This document shows positions 21,085 through 29,388 of a stretch of DNA of 64,000 nt, piece after piece. The notes beneath the pieces were generated by a model. It had not been told where the DNA came from, searched no databases, and was given only the letters and a program-made list of their open reading frames with translations. The first letter of the stretch is position 1, and the number at the start of each line of letters is the position of its first letter. Source of the DNA: Tsukamurella sp. M9C. Lineage in GTDB: Bacteria > Actinomycetota > Actinomycetes > Mycobacteriales > Mycobacteriaceae. Location: the NCBI RefSeq assembly GCF_020169415.1, contig NZ_JAIULG010000001.1:62001-126000 (forward strand), given 5' to 3'. The position numbers and the translations under genes are program-made.

Positions 21085-21608
21085 CCACCAGCCCCCACGA
21101 CTCAACCGGGTCCGCCGCACGAGCGGCGGACCCGGCGATCGTTGCGATGCGGCCCGAGCATGGGCCACAGGTCCTCGCGATTTACCAAGCCGGCATGGAC
21201 ACCGGCAACGCCACCTTCGAAACCGCCGCACCCGGCTGGACGGACTTCGACCAACGACACCTACCTGAGCACCGCGTCGTCGCCCTCGCCCCAGGTGGGC
21301 AGGTCGCCGGGTGGGTTGCAGCGGCGCCCGTCTCGGGGCGCTGCGTCTACGCCGGCGTCATCGAGCACAGCGTCTACGTCGACTCCGGCCACGCCGGGCA
21401 GGGCATCGGAGCCGCGCTGTTGCAGGCCCTCATCCAGTCCGCCGACGCTGCCGGGGTGTGGACCATCCAGACCGGAATCTTCCCCGAGAACCACGCCAGC
21501 CTGGCGCTGCACCGGGGCGCCGGGTTCCGCACCGTCGGCACCCGCGAACGCATCGGCCAACGCGACGGCCGTTGGCGGGACGTGGTTCGCATCGAACGCC
21601 GACGCTGA
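21081..21608 (+). CDS. arsN: GNAT acetyltransferase, ArsN/phosphinothricin-type
   Basis: A 175-aa acetyltransferase with the pattern of phosphinothricin N-acetyltransferases: ATFETAAPGW near residue 50, YVDSGHAGQGIGAALL (acetyl-CoA loop) and GIFPENHASLALHRGAGF. ArsN1 enzymes of this group acetylate the arsenical antibiotic arsinothricin. Its GTG overlaps the flavoprotein stop, the last gene of the ars operon. Phosphinothricin could be an alternative substrate. Confidence 0.8.
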   Translation: MTTSPHDSTGSAARAADPAIVAMRPEHGPQVLAIYQAGMDTGNATFETAAPGWTDFDQRHLPEHRVVALAPGGQVAGWVAAAPVSGRCVYAGVIEHSVYVDSGHAGQGIGAALLQALIQSADAAGVWTIQTGIFPENHASLALHRGAGFRTVGTRERIGQRDGRWRDVVRIERRR

Positions 21609-21668
21609 CTACCGCCGACCTGGACTTACCCGGCGTCCCCGACTTCGGAACCGTCGCCCGGTTTCGTT

Positions 21669-22022
21669 CTACGTCCCCTCTGGGGCGCGGGTGATCGACA
21701 CGATCACCGACGAGCGGCGGAACTGCTCGGTGTCGAAGGGACTCGCGGGATCGTCGAACCAGACCAGCGACTGATCACCGACACGCGGCCAGCGGGTCAC
21801 CCTCGTGATCCGGTGCGCGATGCCGTCGTAGTCGAACGCCCCCGAGGGGCTGGCGGGGCCGGGACGGCGCGTGTAGGTCAACGTGTCCAGATCCCATACG
21901 TGCGTAGATCCCTGGGATGCCACCACCCACCGGCCGCGCATACCGTCCGCGAGCTCAACCACCGTCTCCGACGGTGGATCGTTGGCGTCCTGCGGTTGCT
22001 GGACATTCGGCTCGTTAGCCAT
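21669..22022 (-). CDS. hypothetical protein
   Basis: A 117-aa acidic protein beginning MANEPNVQQPQD and ending in a beta-rich stretch (WVVASQGSTHVWDLDTLTYT, then RITRVTRWPRVGDQSLVWFDD). Not recognised. It reads towards the ars operon. The antisense strand gives only lower-quality frames. The start ATG 22022 follows GAGGAG. Confidence 0.6.
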   Translation of the reverse strand: MANEPNVQQPQDANDPPSETVVELADGMRGRWVVASQGSTHVWDLDTLTYTRRPGPASPSGAFDYDGIAHRITRVTRWPRVGDQSLVWFDDPASPFDTEQFRRSSVIVSITRAPEGT

Positions 22023-22138
22023 GGGAACTCCTCGTCTCGTCGTAGGGCTCGCTGCCCCGAACGCTAGGTGGTGTTCATTTAGGCCGCTACCGGGTGAGCA
22101 GTCTTCGGACCTGGTTTCGCGGTGCCGCCACCAGTGAC

Positions 22139-22909
22139 TTACCCGGCGGGTTCGAGGACGCGGGGATGGATCAGTTCGATCCGTGGGACGTGGATTTCGA
22201 CGCCGCCGAGGACCCGCACCCGGGGCCACTCGCCGTCGACCATCGTCAGGCCTGCCTGGGCGGGGGTGAGGCCGTCCTCGGTGGGGATCAGGCACGCCTC
22301 ACCGGGACCGGCCTTGCACCCGGGGCAACCGGTCTTGACCTCAATGATGATTCGCGACCTTTCGAGCTCGAGCTTCTCCTCGTCGGTGGCGTGACGCCAG
22401 CAGCCGAAGCCTTCTTGGTGGCCGACCCCGGCCTGGTACAGCGGCCGCATCTGACACGGTTTCCCGTTCGTCTTCGGCCGCAGGCACTTCTGCTTGAGGC
22501 TGCGGTCGAGGTCGTCCTTCTTGGCCTTGATCCGCTCGGCGTTGAGAGCCATCTGCGTCAGGTAGTCGGCTGTGTTGTCGCCGGCCGCCTCGTACAGGGC
22601 GAACACCTGCCGCGGGGACTGGGGGCCTGTCCAGCGCCGGCTATCCGCCCCGTACACGGCGACCGGCAGCTTGCGTGCGACGATGCCGATCGCGACCTCG
22701 ATGTAGCGAGCCAGATCGGTGTGCATGTTGCCCACCCGCTCCGGATAGATCGCGATGCCGTACTCGGCCTCGATCCGTGCGGCCTCGCGGTTGAATCCGT
22801 CGACGGCGATCTCCACCTGCCGCAGCGCCGTGATCAGCGGCGTGTGATCGAGCGGGGAAGACGTGGGCTTCGGGCGGGGGGTGCGGTTGCGATCTGATCT
22901 CCGGGACAT
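22139..22909 (-). CDS. hypothetical protein with C-terminal zinc-ribbon-like motif
   Basis: A 256-aa protein. Residues 15-130 look helical; the second half has two Cys groups, KCLRPKTNGKPC and TGCPGCKAGPGEACL, of the sort seen in DNA- or RNA-binding zinc ribbons of mobile elements. Start taken as ATG 22909; a GTG at 22960 would add 17 residues. Function unknown. Confidence 0.6.
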   Translation of the reverse strand: MSRRSDRNRTPRPKPTSSPLDHTPLITALRQVEIAVDGFNREAARIEAEYGIAIYPERVGNMHTDLARYIEVAIGIVARKLPVAVYGADSRRWTGPQSPRQVFALYEAAGDNTADYLTQMALNAERIKAKKDDLDRSLKQKCLRPKTNGKPCQMRPLYQAGVGHQEGFGCWRHATDEEKLELERSRIIIEVKTGCPGCKAGPGEACLIPTEDGLTPAQAGLTMVDGEWPRVRVLGGVEIHVPRIELIHPRVLEPAG

Positions 22910-23114
22910 TGGTACGAGCGTGCCAGTAACTACGTAGGAGGTTGCTCGACGGTGGCGCACTGCTTCGCAGGAGCGGTGTGCGAAATGCGCGCGCGAAATA
23001 CCAGGCGCATCCCCTCGAACCCAAACGAACAGACCGGAGTCTACGCATGTCTAGCGCAGGCGCCAGAGCCGAGCACGACGGCCTGCACAACCTCGGCGTC
23101 CCCCGGATTCCCAA

Positions 23115-23160
23115 GGGACGCCGTGCAGGTCACCGCCCGGAGCGAAATCCGCGAGCAGAG
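23115..23160 (+). pseudogene. relic of the flavoprotein gene 3' end
   Basis: Bases 23115-23138 match 20999-21022 of the ars flavoprotein gene in 23 of 24 positions, and CCGCGAGCA follows in both. Translated, DAVQVTARSEIRE mirrors DAVQVAAQNWVRE. No intact gene continues on either side. This looks like a leftover from a duplication or from a second, deleted ars-type operon. It is the only notable content of the 22910-23170 gap. Confidence 0.6.
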
Positions 23161-23170
23161 GCCGTACACC

Positions 23171-23227
23171 GCGGACCGTGCGGGTCGTGCCTCGGTAACG
23201 CGCTCCGAGGCACGACCCGTGTCCGCT
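23171..23227. terminator. long hairpin terminator after the P-type ATPase gene
   Basis: CGGGTCGTGCCTCG (23181-23194) pairs perfectly with CGAGGCACGACCCG (23206-23219), with the outer GCGGAC/GTCCGC extending the stem. It lies just beyond the stop of the minus-strand ATPase gene, so it should end that operon's transcript. Confidence 0.7.
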
Positions 23228-23233
23228 GTGGGG

Positions 23234-25231
23234 TTACGCCGCTTGCTGAACCACCGGCTCCGAGCGCGCTTCTTGGGGCGCAGGCGGGAGCGCGGTGACG
23301 CGGCCGGCGCGGACGCCGTTGGCGATGACGACGATCTCGGCGAGTTCGTGGACGGCGACGACGGCGGCGAGGCCGAGGACGCCGAACAGTGCGAGGGGGA
23401 TGAGGATCGCGATCAGAGCGAGGGACAGGGCCACGTTCTGCAGCATGATCGTTCGGGCTCGGCGGGCGTGATCGAGGGCCTGCGGCAGCGTCCGCAGGTC
23501 CTCGCCCATGAGCGCGACGTCGGCGGTTTCGATCGCGACGTCCGAGCCCATGGCGCCCATGGCGATACCGAGGTCCGCGGTGGCGAGGGCGGGGGCGTCG
23601 TTGACGCCGTCGCCGACCATCGCGGTGAACCGGTCCTTGCGGAGCTCGCCGATGATGCGGGCCTTGTCCTCGGGCCGCAGGTCGGCGTGCACGTCGTCGA
23701 TACCGGCGATCTGCGCCAGGGCGGTGGCGGTGGCGGAGTTGTCGCCGGTGAGCATCGCGACGGTGGCGCCGCCGCTGTGCAAGTGGTCGATGACCTCGGC
23801 CGCTTCGGGACGCAGCTCGTCGCGGACCGCGACCGCCCCGATGACCTGTCCGTCGTCTTCGACGAGGACCGCGGTGGCGCCGCTGGCTTGCATGGCCGCG
23901 ACCCGCGCTGCGAGTGGGCCCGGGTCGATCCAGCCGGGCCGGCCGAGCCGGGCGGGGCGCCCGTCGACGAGACCGGTCAGCCCGGCCCCGGGCACGGCCT
24001 GCACCTCTGCCGCCGCGACGGTGTGGTCACCGTTGGCGGTGAGGATCGCCCGCGCCAGGGGGTGTTCGCTGTGTGCTTCGAGCGCCGCGGCGATGGCGAG
24101 CACCCGGTCCTGTTCCGGCGACCGGACACCCGAGCCGAGGGCATTCGACTCGACGCCGGTTCCGGTGGTGGTGGTGGCGATGTCGACGACGGCGGGGCGG
24201 TTCGCGGTCAGGGTGCCGGTCTTGTCGAGGGCGACGGTGCGGACGCGGCCGAGGGCTTCGAGGGCGGCGCCGCCCTTGACCAGGACGCCGATCTTGCTGG
24301 CGGCGCCGATCGCGGCGACGACGGTGACGGGGACGGAGATCGCCAGCGCGCACGGGGAGGCGGCGACGAGCACGACCAGGGCCCGCTCGATCCACGTTGC
24401 GGGGTCGCCGAGCAGGGACCCGAGGATCGCGATCGCGGCGGCGAAGATCATGATCGCCGGCACCAGGGGCTTGGCGATGGTGTCGGCCAGGCGCTGCGCG
24501 TCGCCCTTGCGGGACTGCTCGGCTTCGACGATCTGCACGATCTTGGCCAGCGAGTTGTTCTCCGCGGTGGTGGTGACCTCCACGGTGAGGGCGCCGGTGC
24601 CGTTGATCGACCCGGCGAACACTTCGTCGCCGGGTCCGGCTTCGACGGGCACGGATTCGCCGGTGATCGCCGAAACGTCCAGGGCGGTCCGGCCGTCGGT
24701 GATCCGGCCGTCGGTGGCGATCCGCTCACCGGGCTTGACCAGCATCCGGTCCCCGACCGCCAGCTCGGCTGGGGAGACGGTGGTCGGGGCGCCATCGCGC
24801 AGGACGGTCGCGGTGTCGGGGACGAGGTTGAGCAGCGCCCGCAGGCCGCGGCGGGTCCGCGAGACCGCGTACTCCTCGAGGCCCTCGCTGATGGAGAACA
24901 GCACGGCGAGCATCGCGGCTTCGCCGACCTCGCCGAGGATCACCGCGCCGACGGCGGCGATCGTCATCAGCGTCCCGACGCCGATCTTGCCCTTGGCCAG
25001 GCGCCGCAGCGTGGACGGGACGAAGGTCCACCCGCCGATCAGCAGCGCGATCCACTCCAGCACCAGCGACACGCGCTGCGGTCCGCCGCTCCACCCGACG
25101 ATGTACGCGGCGAGCAGGAACACCGCCGCTGCCGCGGCGGCCTGCAGCTCCCGCAACTGCCACCAATGCTCAGGGGCCTGCTCGTCCTCGCCGGCGGGCT
25201 CGTCGTGCCCGCACCCGCACGCGTCGCTCAT
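23234..25231 (-). CDS. P1B-type heavy-metal-exporting ATPase
   Basis: A 665-aa metal pump. Motifs in order: TGES (actuator), the metal-site SPC in TM6 (VAASPCALAIS), phosphorylation site DKTGTLTAN, HP motif SEHPLARA, and GDGVNDAPAL. The SPC motif with a later HELAE in a membrane helix recalls the P1B-4-like and mycobacterial CtpG/CtpD pumps rather than CPC copper or zinc pumps. The N-terminus has only a short CGCGHDE metal-binding stretch. It starts in the stop of the CmtR-type gene (ATGA). Cd(II), Zn(II), Co(II) or Pb(II) are possible substrates; Cd/Pb is favoured by the regulator. Confidence 0.92.
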   Translation of the reverse strand: MSDACGCGHDEPAGEDEQAPEHWWQLRELQAAAAAAVFLLAAYIVGWSGGPQRVSLVLEWIALLIGGWTFVPSTLRRLAKGKIGVGTLMTIAAVGAVILGEVGEAAMLAVLFSISEGLEEYAVSRTRRGLRALLNLVPDTATVLRDGAPTTVSPAELAVGDRMLVKPGERIATDGRITDGRTALDVSAITGESVPVEAGPGDEVFAGSINGTGALTVEVTTTAENNSLAKIVQIVEAEQSRKGDAQRLADTIAKPLVPAIMIFAAAIAILGSLLGDPATWIERALVVLVAASPCALAISVPVTVVAAIGAASKIGVLVKGGAALEALGRVRTVALDKTGTLTANRPAVVDIATTTTGTGVESNALGSGVRSPEQDRVLAIAAALEAHSEHPLARAILTANGDHTVAAAEVQAVPGAGLTGLVDGRPARLGRPGWIDPGPLAARVAAMQASGATAVLVEDDGQVIGAVAVRDELRPEAAEVIDHLHSGGATVAMLTGDNSATATALAQIAGIDDVHADLRPEDKARIIGELRKDRFTAMVGDGVNDAPALATADLGIAMGAMGSDVAIETADVALMGEDLRTLPQALDHARRARTIMLQNVALSLALIAILIPLALFGVLGLAAVVAVHELAEIVVIANGVRAGRVTALPPAPQEARSEPVVQQAA

Positions 25232-25647
25232 CCCCGCACCACCTTCGCCGCCGAAGCTTCCTCGGGCGTGACAGCGTCCGGGCCGCAGCAGGAGGCGCTG
25301 TCGGTGCCGTAGTTCGGGCACAGCGCCACCGCGTTGCCGGTCGCCGCGAGCAGCGTCTCCGCCGCCGCGAGCAGGTCCATCAGCTCCGGGCGGGCGAGGC
25401 TGTAGAAGACCTGCCGGCCCTCCGGGCGGCCCTGCACCAGCCCGCAGTCCCGCAGGCACGCCACGTGCGCCGACACCGTCGACTGCGCCAGACCCAGCTC
25501 GGCCATCAGATCCGCCACCCGCGCCTCACCACCGTGGGCCAGCCGGGTCGCGATCGCCAACCGGGTCCCGTCGGAGAGGCTGTGGAACAACGCGACCGCG
25601 GGATCGAGCTGTGCGCCGGTCGCCACCGAACACTCATTCATCGTCAT
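25228..25647 (-). CDS. cmtR: CmtR-type Cd/Pb-sensing ArsR-family repressor
   Basis: A 139-aa winged-helix repressor. The recognition helix carries the CmtR cysteine pair (HVACLRDCGLV), and a later Cys (ALCPNYG) matches the third ligand of the M. tuberculosis CmtR Cd(II)/Pb(II) site. Extra C-terminal cysteines (SCCGPD) are present. It overlaps the ATPase start by 4 bp and so leads a two-gene operon. ATG 25647. A palindrome GTTCCCGCGAGGAAC lies at 25683-25697 in the divergent promoter region. Confidence 0.88.
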   Translation of the reverse strand: MTMNECSVATGAQLDPAVALFHSLSDGTRLAIATRLAHGGEARVADLMAELGLAQSTVSAHVACLRDCGLVQGRPEGRQVFYSLARPELMDLLAAAETLLAATGNAVALCPNYGTDSASCCGPDAVTPEEASAAKVVRG

Positions 25648-25742
25648 ACGGCGATGATAGCGGCATTCTGTGGTGTAATCGAGTTCCCGCGAGGAACAGG
25701 CTGCCGACCGGTGGCCTGAGCGGGTGTTGGGAGCTGCTGGGT

Positions 25743-26342
25743 ATGCCGTCAATGTCGACGATCGAGTCTCTGTTCTGCCGCAGCACGCCGTGGGAGGCAG
25801 CGACGCGGCGATGGGTGCTGCCGTGGGCCTTGCAGGGCGTGCGTCCCACCGGGCGGGTGCTGGAGATCGGCGGCGGCGGGGGCGCGATGGCCGCGCAGCT
25901 GCTCGCGGCGTGCACCCCGGCGGATCGGGTGCAGCTCACCGTCACCGACTTCGACCCGGTGATGGTCGACGCCGCGCAGGATCGGTTGCAGCGCTTCGGT
26001 GACCGGGCCGTGGCGCAGGTGGCCGACGCCACCGCGTTGCCCTTCGGCGACGGGGAGTTCGACACCGTCGTCTCGTTCATCATGTTGCACCACGTCGTCG
26101 ACTGGGAGCAGGCGCTGCGCGAAGCCGTCCGGGTGCTGCATCCCGGCGGAACCCTGGTCGGCTACGACCTGCTCGGCACCGCGCCGGCGCGGATCCTGCA
26201 CCGGCTCGAAGGCGCTCCGCACCGGTTCATCGACCGCGGCCAGCTGCGCCCGCACCTCGCGGGCCTGCCGCTGCGGGACCTCACCGTCCGGGAGAACGCG
26301 GCACTGACCCGCTTCCGCGCGACCCGCACCGCAGGCCGATGA
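25743..26342 (+). CDS. SAM-dependent methyltransferase
   Basis: A 199-aa class I methyltransferase: SAM motif I VLEIGGGGGAMAAQL, acidic motif TVTDFDPVMVDAA, then ADATALPFGDGEFDTVVSF and an arm with HPGGTLVGYDLL. It lacks the conserved cysteines of ArsM arsenite methylases, so arsenic methylation is unlikely. ATG 25743 (or 25752). Its stop overlaps the cyclase gene start (ATGA). Substrate unknown. Confidence 0.8.
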   Translation: MPSMSTIESLFCRSTPWEAATRRWVLPWALQGVRPTGRVLEIGGGGGAMAAQLLAACTPADRVQLTVTDFDPVMVDAAQDRLQRFGDRAVAQVADATALPFGDGEFDTVVSFIMLHHVVDWEQALREAVRVLHPGGTLVGYDLLGTAPARILHRLEGAPHRFIDRGQLRPHLAGLPLRDLTVRENAALTRFRATRTAGR

Positions 26343-27070
26343 CCACGCCAGAGCCCGACGGCGGGCCCCGTCACGGGCATCATCACGGTGCGCGGCCCGA
26401 GCTGGACGGCCTCGAACAGGTGGAGGTCGCGGTGGCGTTCGTCGACCTCGCCGGCTACAGCGTGCTCACCGAGATGTGCGGCGACCAGGAGGCCGCCGAG
26501 CTCGCGATCCGATTGGCCGAGCAGGCCCGGCGAGCCCTGCACCCGCAGGCCCGGCTGGTGAAAACCATCGGCGATGCGGTGATGCTCACCGCCGAGACCA
26601 CCGATGCGATGCTGGCCACGATCACCACCCTCGCCGAGCACGCCGCCGACGAGGACGGATTCCTCGCCCTCCGCGCCGGAATCCACCACGGCACCGCGGT
26701 GCGCCGCGACGGCGACTTGTTCGGGCACGCGGTCAACATCGCCGCCCGCATCACCGCCCTCGCCGGCGCCGGCCACGCCGTCATCACCGACCCGCTCCTG
26801 CCCGCCGCCACCCGCGCCGGTGTGCCCACCGCCGCCCTCGGCCCGCGAAGCCTGCGCAACATCAGCGCCCCGATCGACCTGCACAGCATCACCTTCACGC
26901 AGACCCGACACCCGCACGACCCGATCTGCGGGGCCCGCATCGACCCGGCGACCGCCCCCGCACACCGGCACACCGACGCCGGCCGATGGTGGTTCTGCTC
27001 AGCCGACTGCGCCGGCCGATTCGACCGAGCGACCACCACAGCCACCCCGTCACGGCGGGGTGGCCGGTGA
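26339..27070 (+). CDS. class III nucleotide cyclase fused to a YHS/TRASH metal-binding domain
   Basis: A 243-aa fusion. Residues 25-170 are a class III adenylate/guanylate cyclase domain: metal Asp36 (FVDLAGYS), second metal Asp79 (KTIGDAVM), and transition-state NxxxR (NIAARI). A His-rich leader (HGHHHG) precedes it. Residues 190-230 are a YHS/TRASH-like domain, with DPICGARID and FCSADCAGRF providing three cysteines. The gene is translationally coupled to the methyltransferase (ATGA) and to cadD (TGATG). It may sense metal and make cAMP or another cyclic nucleotide; only the domain structure is visible. Confidence 0.85.
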   Translation: MTTPEPDGGPRHGHHHGARPELDGLEQVEVAVAFVDLAGYSVLTEMCGDQEAAELAIRLAEQARRALHPQARLVKTIGDAVMLTAETTDAMLATITTLAEHAADEDGFLALRAGIHHGTAVRRDGDLFGHAVNIAARITALAGAGHAVITDPLLPAATRAGVPTAALGPRSLRNISAPIDLHSITFTQTRHPHDPICGARIDPATAPAHRHTDAGRWWFCSADCAGRFDRATTTATPSRRGGR

Positions 27071-27684
27071 TGATCTCGACCGTGCTGCAAGCGGTGGGCC
27101 TGTTCGTGGCCACCAACATCGACGACATCATCGTGATCTCCCTGTTCTTCGCCCGCGGCGCGGGCCAGCGGCACCTGACGGCCAAGATCACCGCCGGGCA
27201 GTACCTCGGATTCGCCGGCATTCTCGCCGTCGCGGTGCTGATCGCCCTCGGGGCCGGCGCATTCCTCCCCGTCGCGGCGATTCCGTACTTCGGGCTCGTC
27301 CCCCTGGTCCTGGGGCTGCGGGCAGCGTGGTCGAGCTGGCGCGAATACCGCGACAACGACGGCGACGGCGATGACTCCGCGGCGGGGAAGGGTGCGGGGA
27401 ACGCGGTCGGCGTCCTGGGCGTGGCGGGCGTGACCTTCGCCAACGGCGGCGACAACATCGGCGTGTACGTGCCCGTCTTCGTCAGCATCAGCCGCACCGC
27501 GATCGCCGCCTACTGCGTGGTCTTCCTGATCCTGGTTGGGGCACTGGTCTACATCGCCCGGTTCGTTGCCACCCGCCGCCGCATCGCCGAGATCCTCGAA
27601 CGATGGGAAAGCGTGCTCTTCCCCCTGGTGCTGATCATCCTCGGTGTCGTCATCCTGGTCTCGGGCGGCGCCTTCGGCCTGTAA
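27070..27684 (+). CDS. cadD: CadD-family cadmium resistance transporter
   Basis: A 204-aa membrane protein with about five or six helices and the CadD signature FVATNIDDIIVISLFFA at the N-terminus and FANGGDNIGVYVPVF in the middle. CadD proteins (LysE-like superfamily) give cadmium resistance by export or binding. It starts in the cyclase stop (TGATG), the third gene of this operon. Confidence 0.88.
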   Translation: MISTVLQAVGLFVATNIDDIIVISLFFARGAGQRHLTAKITAGQYLGFAGILAVAVLIALGAGAFLPVAAIPYFGLVPLVLGLRAAWSSWREYRDNDGDGDDSAAGKGAGNAVGVLGVAGVTFANGGDNIGVYVPVFVSISRTAIAAYCVVFLILVGALVYIARFVATRRRIAEILERWESVLFPLVLIILGVVILVSGGAFGL

Positions 27685-27746
27685 GCAGGTTGGTGGTGCC
27701 GGGCGCTCCCATACCGCGGTGTCCGCGTGCTGGCAGGCTGGTCTGC

Positions 27747-28130
27747 ATGGACGAGGTGAGTGAGGACGACCTGGCGGGTATCCGCGCACGGTTCCTTCCC
27801 GGGTGGTACGGGTCCCTGGATGTCGGGCCAGGCTGGTACCGGCTGATCGTCGATCTCGACCGGGAGCTTGCGGCGATCGACCCCGGCTACCAGCTGGCGC
27901 AGGTCAAGGAGAAGTTCGGTGGGCTGCGGTACTACGTGGAGTTCGAAGCGGACCGGCCCCGGCCGGGCTTCGACGAGCTGATCCGGGCGGCGGAACGACG
28001 CTCGGAGCTGACCTGCGAGCAATGCGGCCGTGCCGGCGGCCTCACACGCCGCGGGACCTGGGTCCGGACCCTGTGTGCCGCCGACGCCGCGGCGAGCGGA
28101 TTCGTCCCCGACGAGTCCGCACCCAACTAG
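27747..28130 (+). CDS. hypothetical protein with C-terminal zinc-ribbon motif
   Basis: A 127-aa protein. N-terminal part has an aromatic pattern (FLPGWYGSLDVGPGWYRL) and VKEKFGGLRYYVEF; the C-terminal part has TCEQCGRAGGLTRRGTWVRTLC, a likely zinc ribbon. Homologous short proteins are common on actinobacterial mobile elements, but I do not know their role. ATG 27747. Confidence 0.6.
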   Translation: MDEVSEDDLAGIRARFLPGWYGSLDVGPGWYRLIVDLDRELAAIDPGYQLAQVKEKFGGLRYYVEFEADRPRPGFDELIRAAERRSELTCEQCGRAGGLTRRGTWVRTLCAADAAASGFVPDESAPN

Positions 28131-28159
28131 AAGATCGGTGCGGGTCCGGTGCACGGCGG

Positions 28160-28504
28160 TCAGTCGTCGGTGTCGCGCAGGAGGTGTTCGGCGATCCGGG
28201 TCCACGGCACCGTCGCGTCGTGATCGTCGAATGTGAGCGTGATGCCGACCTCGCGGACGCCGGCGGCGGTGAGGTGACGCTGGAGTGCGGTGAGGACCTC
28301 GGCGGTCGTGCCGGCGCCGACTTCTGCGGCTGTCGTGGCCACTGCTTCGTCGAGTAGGTGTGCGGCCGTGCGGTACCGCTGATCGATCAGGTCCATCTCG
28401 GCGGTGATGGCGTCCACCCGGGCCCGCCGGTCCGGGTCGGCGAGAATCCGCGCCAGCCGCTCATTGCCGGACACGAACCGCACCTCGTCGCTACTTTCCG
28501 TCAT
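28160..28504 (-). CDS. hypothetical helical protein
   Basis: A 114-aa protein that looks helical in residues 10-65 and ends in a short beta segment (VREVGITLTFDDHD). No motif recognised. It diverges from the MbcA/ParS-like gene with about 38 bp between starts, so the two might be controlled together. Start ATG 28504; there is no strong SD. Confidence 0.5.
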   Translation of the reverse strand: MTESSDEVRFVSGNERLARILADPDRRARVDAITAEMDLIDQRYRTAAHLLDEAVATTAAEVGAGTTAEVLTALQRHLTAAGVREVGITLTFDDHDATVPWTRIAEHLLRDTDD

Positions 28505-28542
28505 GGTCGTCAGCATCCACGCTGGGCGCGACGTTTATCCGG

Positions 28543-28992
28543 GTGGACAAGTGCACCGGGCCGCGCGGATCATCGCCTTGCGTGGACGAGACGACTACCG
28601 GCACCGATGTGGGAGCGATACTCGATGAGCTGGTCGGGCCCTTCTACGACGCCGAAGGTGTCACCGGGTACCTCGGTCTGGACGGCGATGACCTGGCGCG
28701 GATGGTCGCGGCGGAGCAGGTGATCTGTGCGCCGCTGGCCGGCGGCACCCCGGTATTCCCTGCGTGGCAGTTCCCCGACGGCCGCCGGGTGGATGAGTGG
28801 CTGCTGACCATCTGGCAGACCCTGCGGCGCGCCGCCGAGCCGTGGACGGCGGCCGGCTGGATGTGCGCGCCGTCAGCGGACCTCGACGACCAGACGGCGA
28901 TCACCTACCTCACCCGCGGCCCGCGTGATCCCCGCCGCCTGGATGTCGTCCTGGCACGGGCATCCGAGGACAGCGCCCACTGGATGCAGTAG
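28543..28992 (+). CDS. Xre/MbcA/ParS-type toxin-binding-domain protein
   Basis: A 149-aa protein whose second half resembles the MbcA/ParS toxin-binding domain: VFPAWQFPDGRRVDEW, WTAAGWMCAPSADLDDQTA, then RDPRRLDVVLARASED. Such proteins are antitoxins for RES-domain NAD+-degrading toxins. No RES toxin lies beside it, so it is an orphan or uses a different partner. Start is GTG 28543 or GTG 28582, neither with a clear SD. Confidence 0.55.
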   Translation: MDKCTGPRGSSPCVDETTTGTDVGAILDELVGPFYDAEGVTGYLGLDGDDLARMVAAEQVICAPLAGGTPVFPAWQFPDGRRVDEWLLTIWQTLRRAAEPWTAAGWMCAPSADLDDQTAITYLTRGPRDPRRLDVVLARASEDSAHWMQ

Positions 28993-29001
28993 GGCGCGGC
29001 A

Positions 29002-29370
29002 TCAGAGCGGTTGGTTGATACCGGTTTCGGCGGACTCTTCGGCGAGGACCTTGGCCGTGAGACCGCGGGCGTGTGCTGCGCGCCAGGCGGCGGCGAGGTT
29101 GTCGGCGCGGCTGTGCCAGGTCATCTCGCCGAGGTACTCGGCGTGTTTCTTCGTCGCATCGGTCCACCGCAGCTCCGCGTAGAGCCGCCGGTACTGGCAC
29201 CGGAGGACCACCCGCCCGAGAGCGTCGGGTGCAGTGCGGATGACGCGGTTGTGGCGGCCGCCTGCGGCGTCGTCCTGCTCTTTGGCCTGCACCGCCTTGT
29301 TCGAACCGCGTGGGACTCGCCAGTGGTGGTCTTTGACCGCGTCCTTGCGGTTCCAGCCCCATCGCGACAT
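29002..29370 (-). CDS. hypothetical basic protein downstream of XRE-ImmA gene
   Basis: A 122-aa basic protein with WRVPRGSNKAVQAKEQDDA, then LRCQYRRLYAELRWTDATKK, and a helical end. Not recognised. It follows the XRE-ImmA gene after 18 bp on the same strand, so the two are probably co-transcribed. Confidence 0.55.
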   Translation of the reverse strand: MSRWGWNRKDAVKDHHWRVPRGSNKAVQAKEQDDAAGGRHNRVIRTAPDALGRVVLRCQYRRLYAELRWTDATKKHAEYLGEMTWHSRADNLAAAWRAAHARGLTAKVLAEESAETGINQPL

Positions 29371-29388
29371 CCCCGGCGGCCCGCTGTG

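Noticed and set aside
25743-26342. ArsM arsenite methyltransferase
   Set aside because: SAM motifs are present, but the conserved arsenic-binding cysteines of ArsM are missing and the gene is not in the ars operon.
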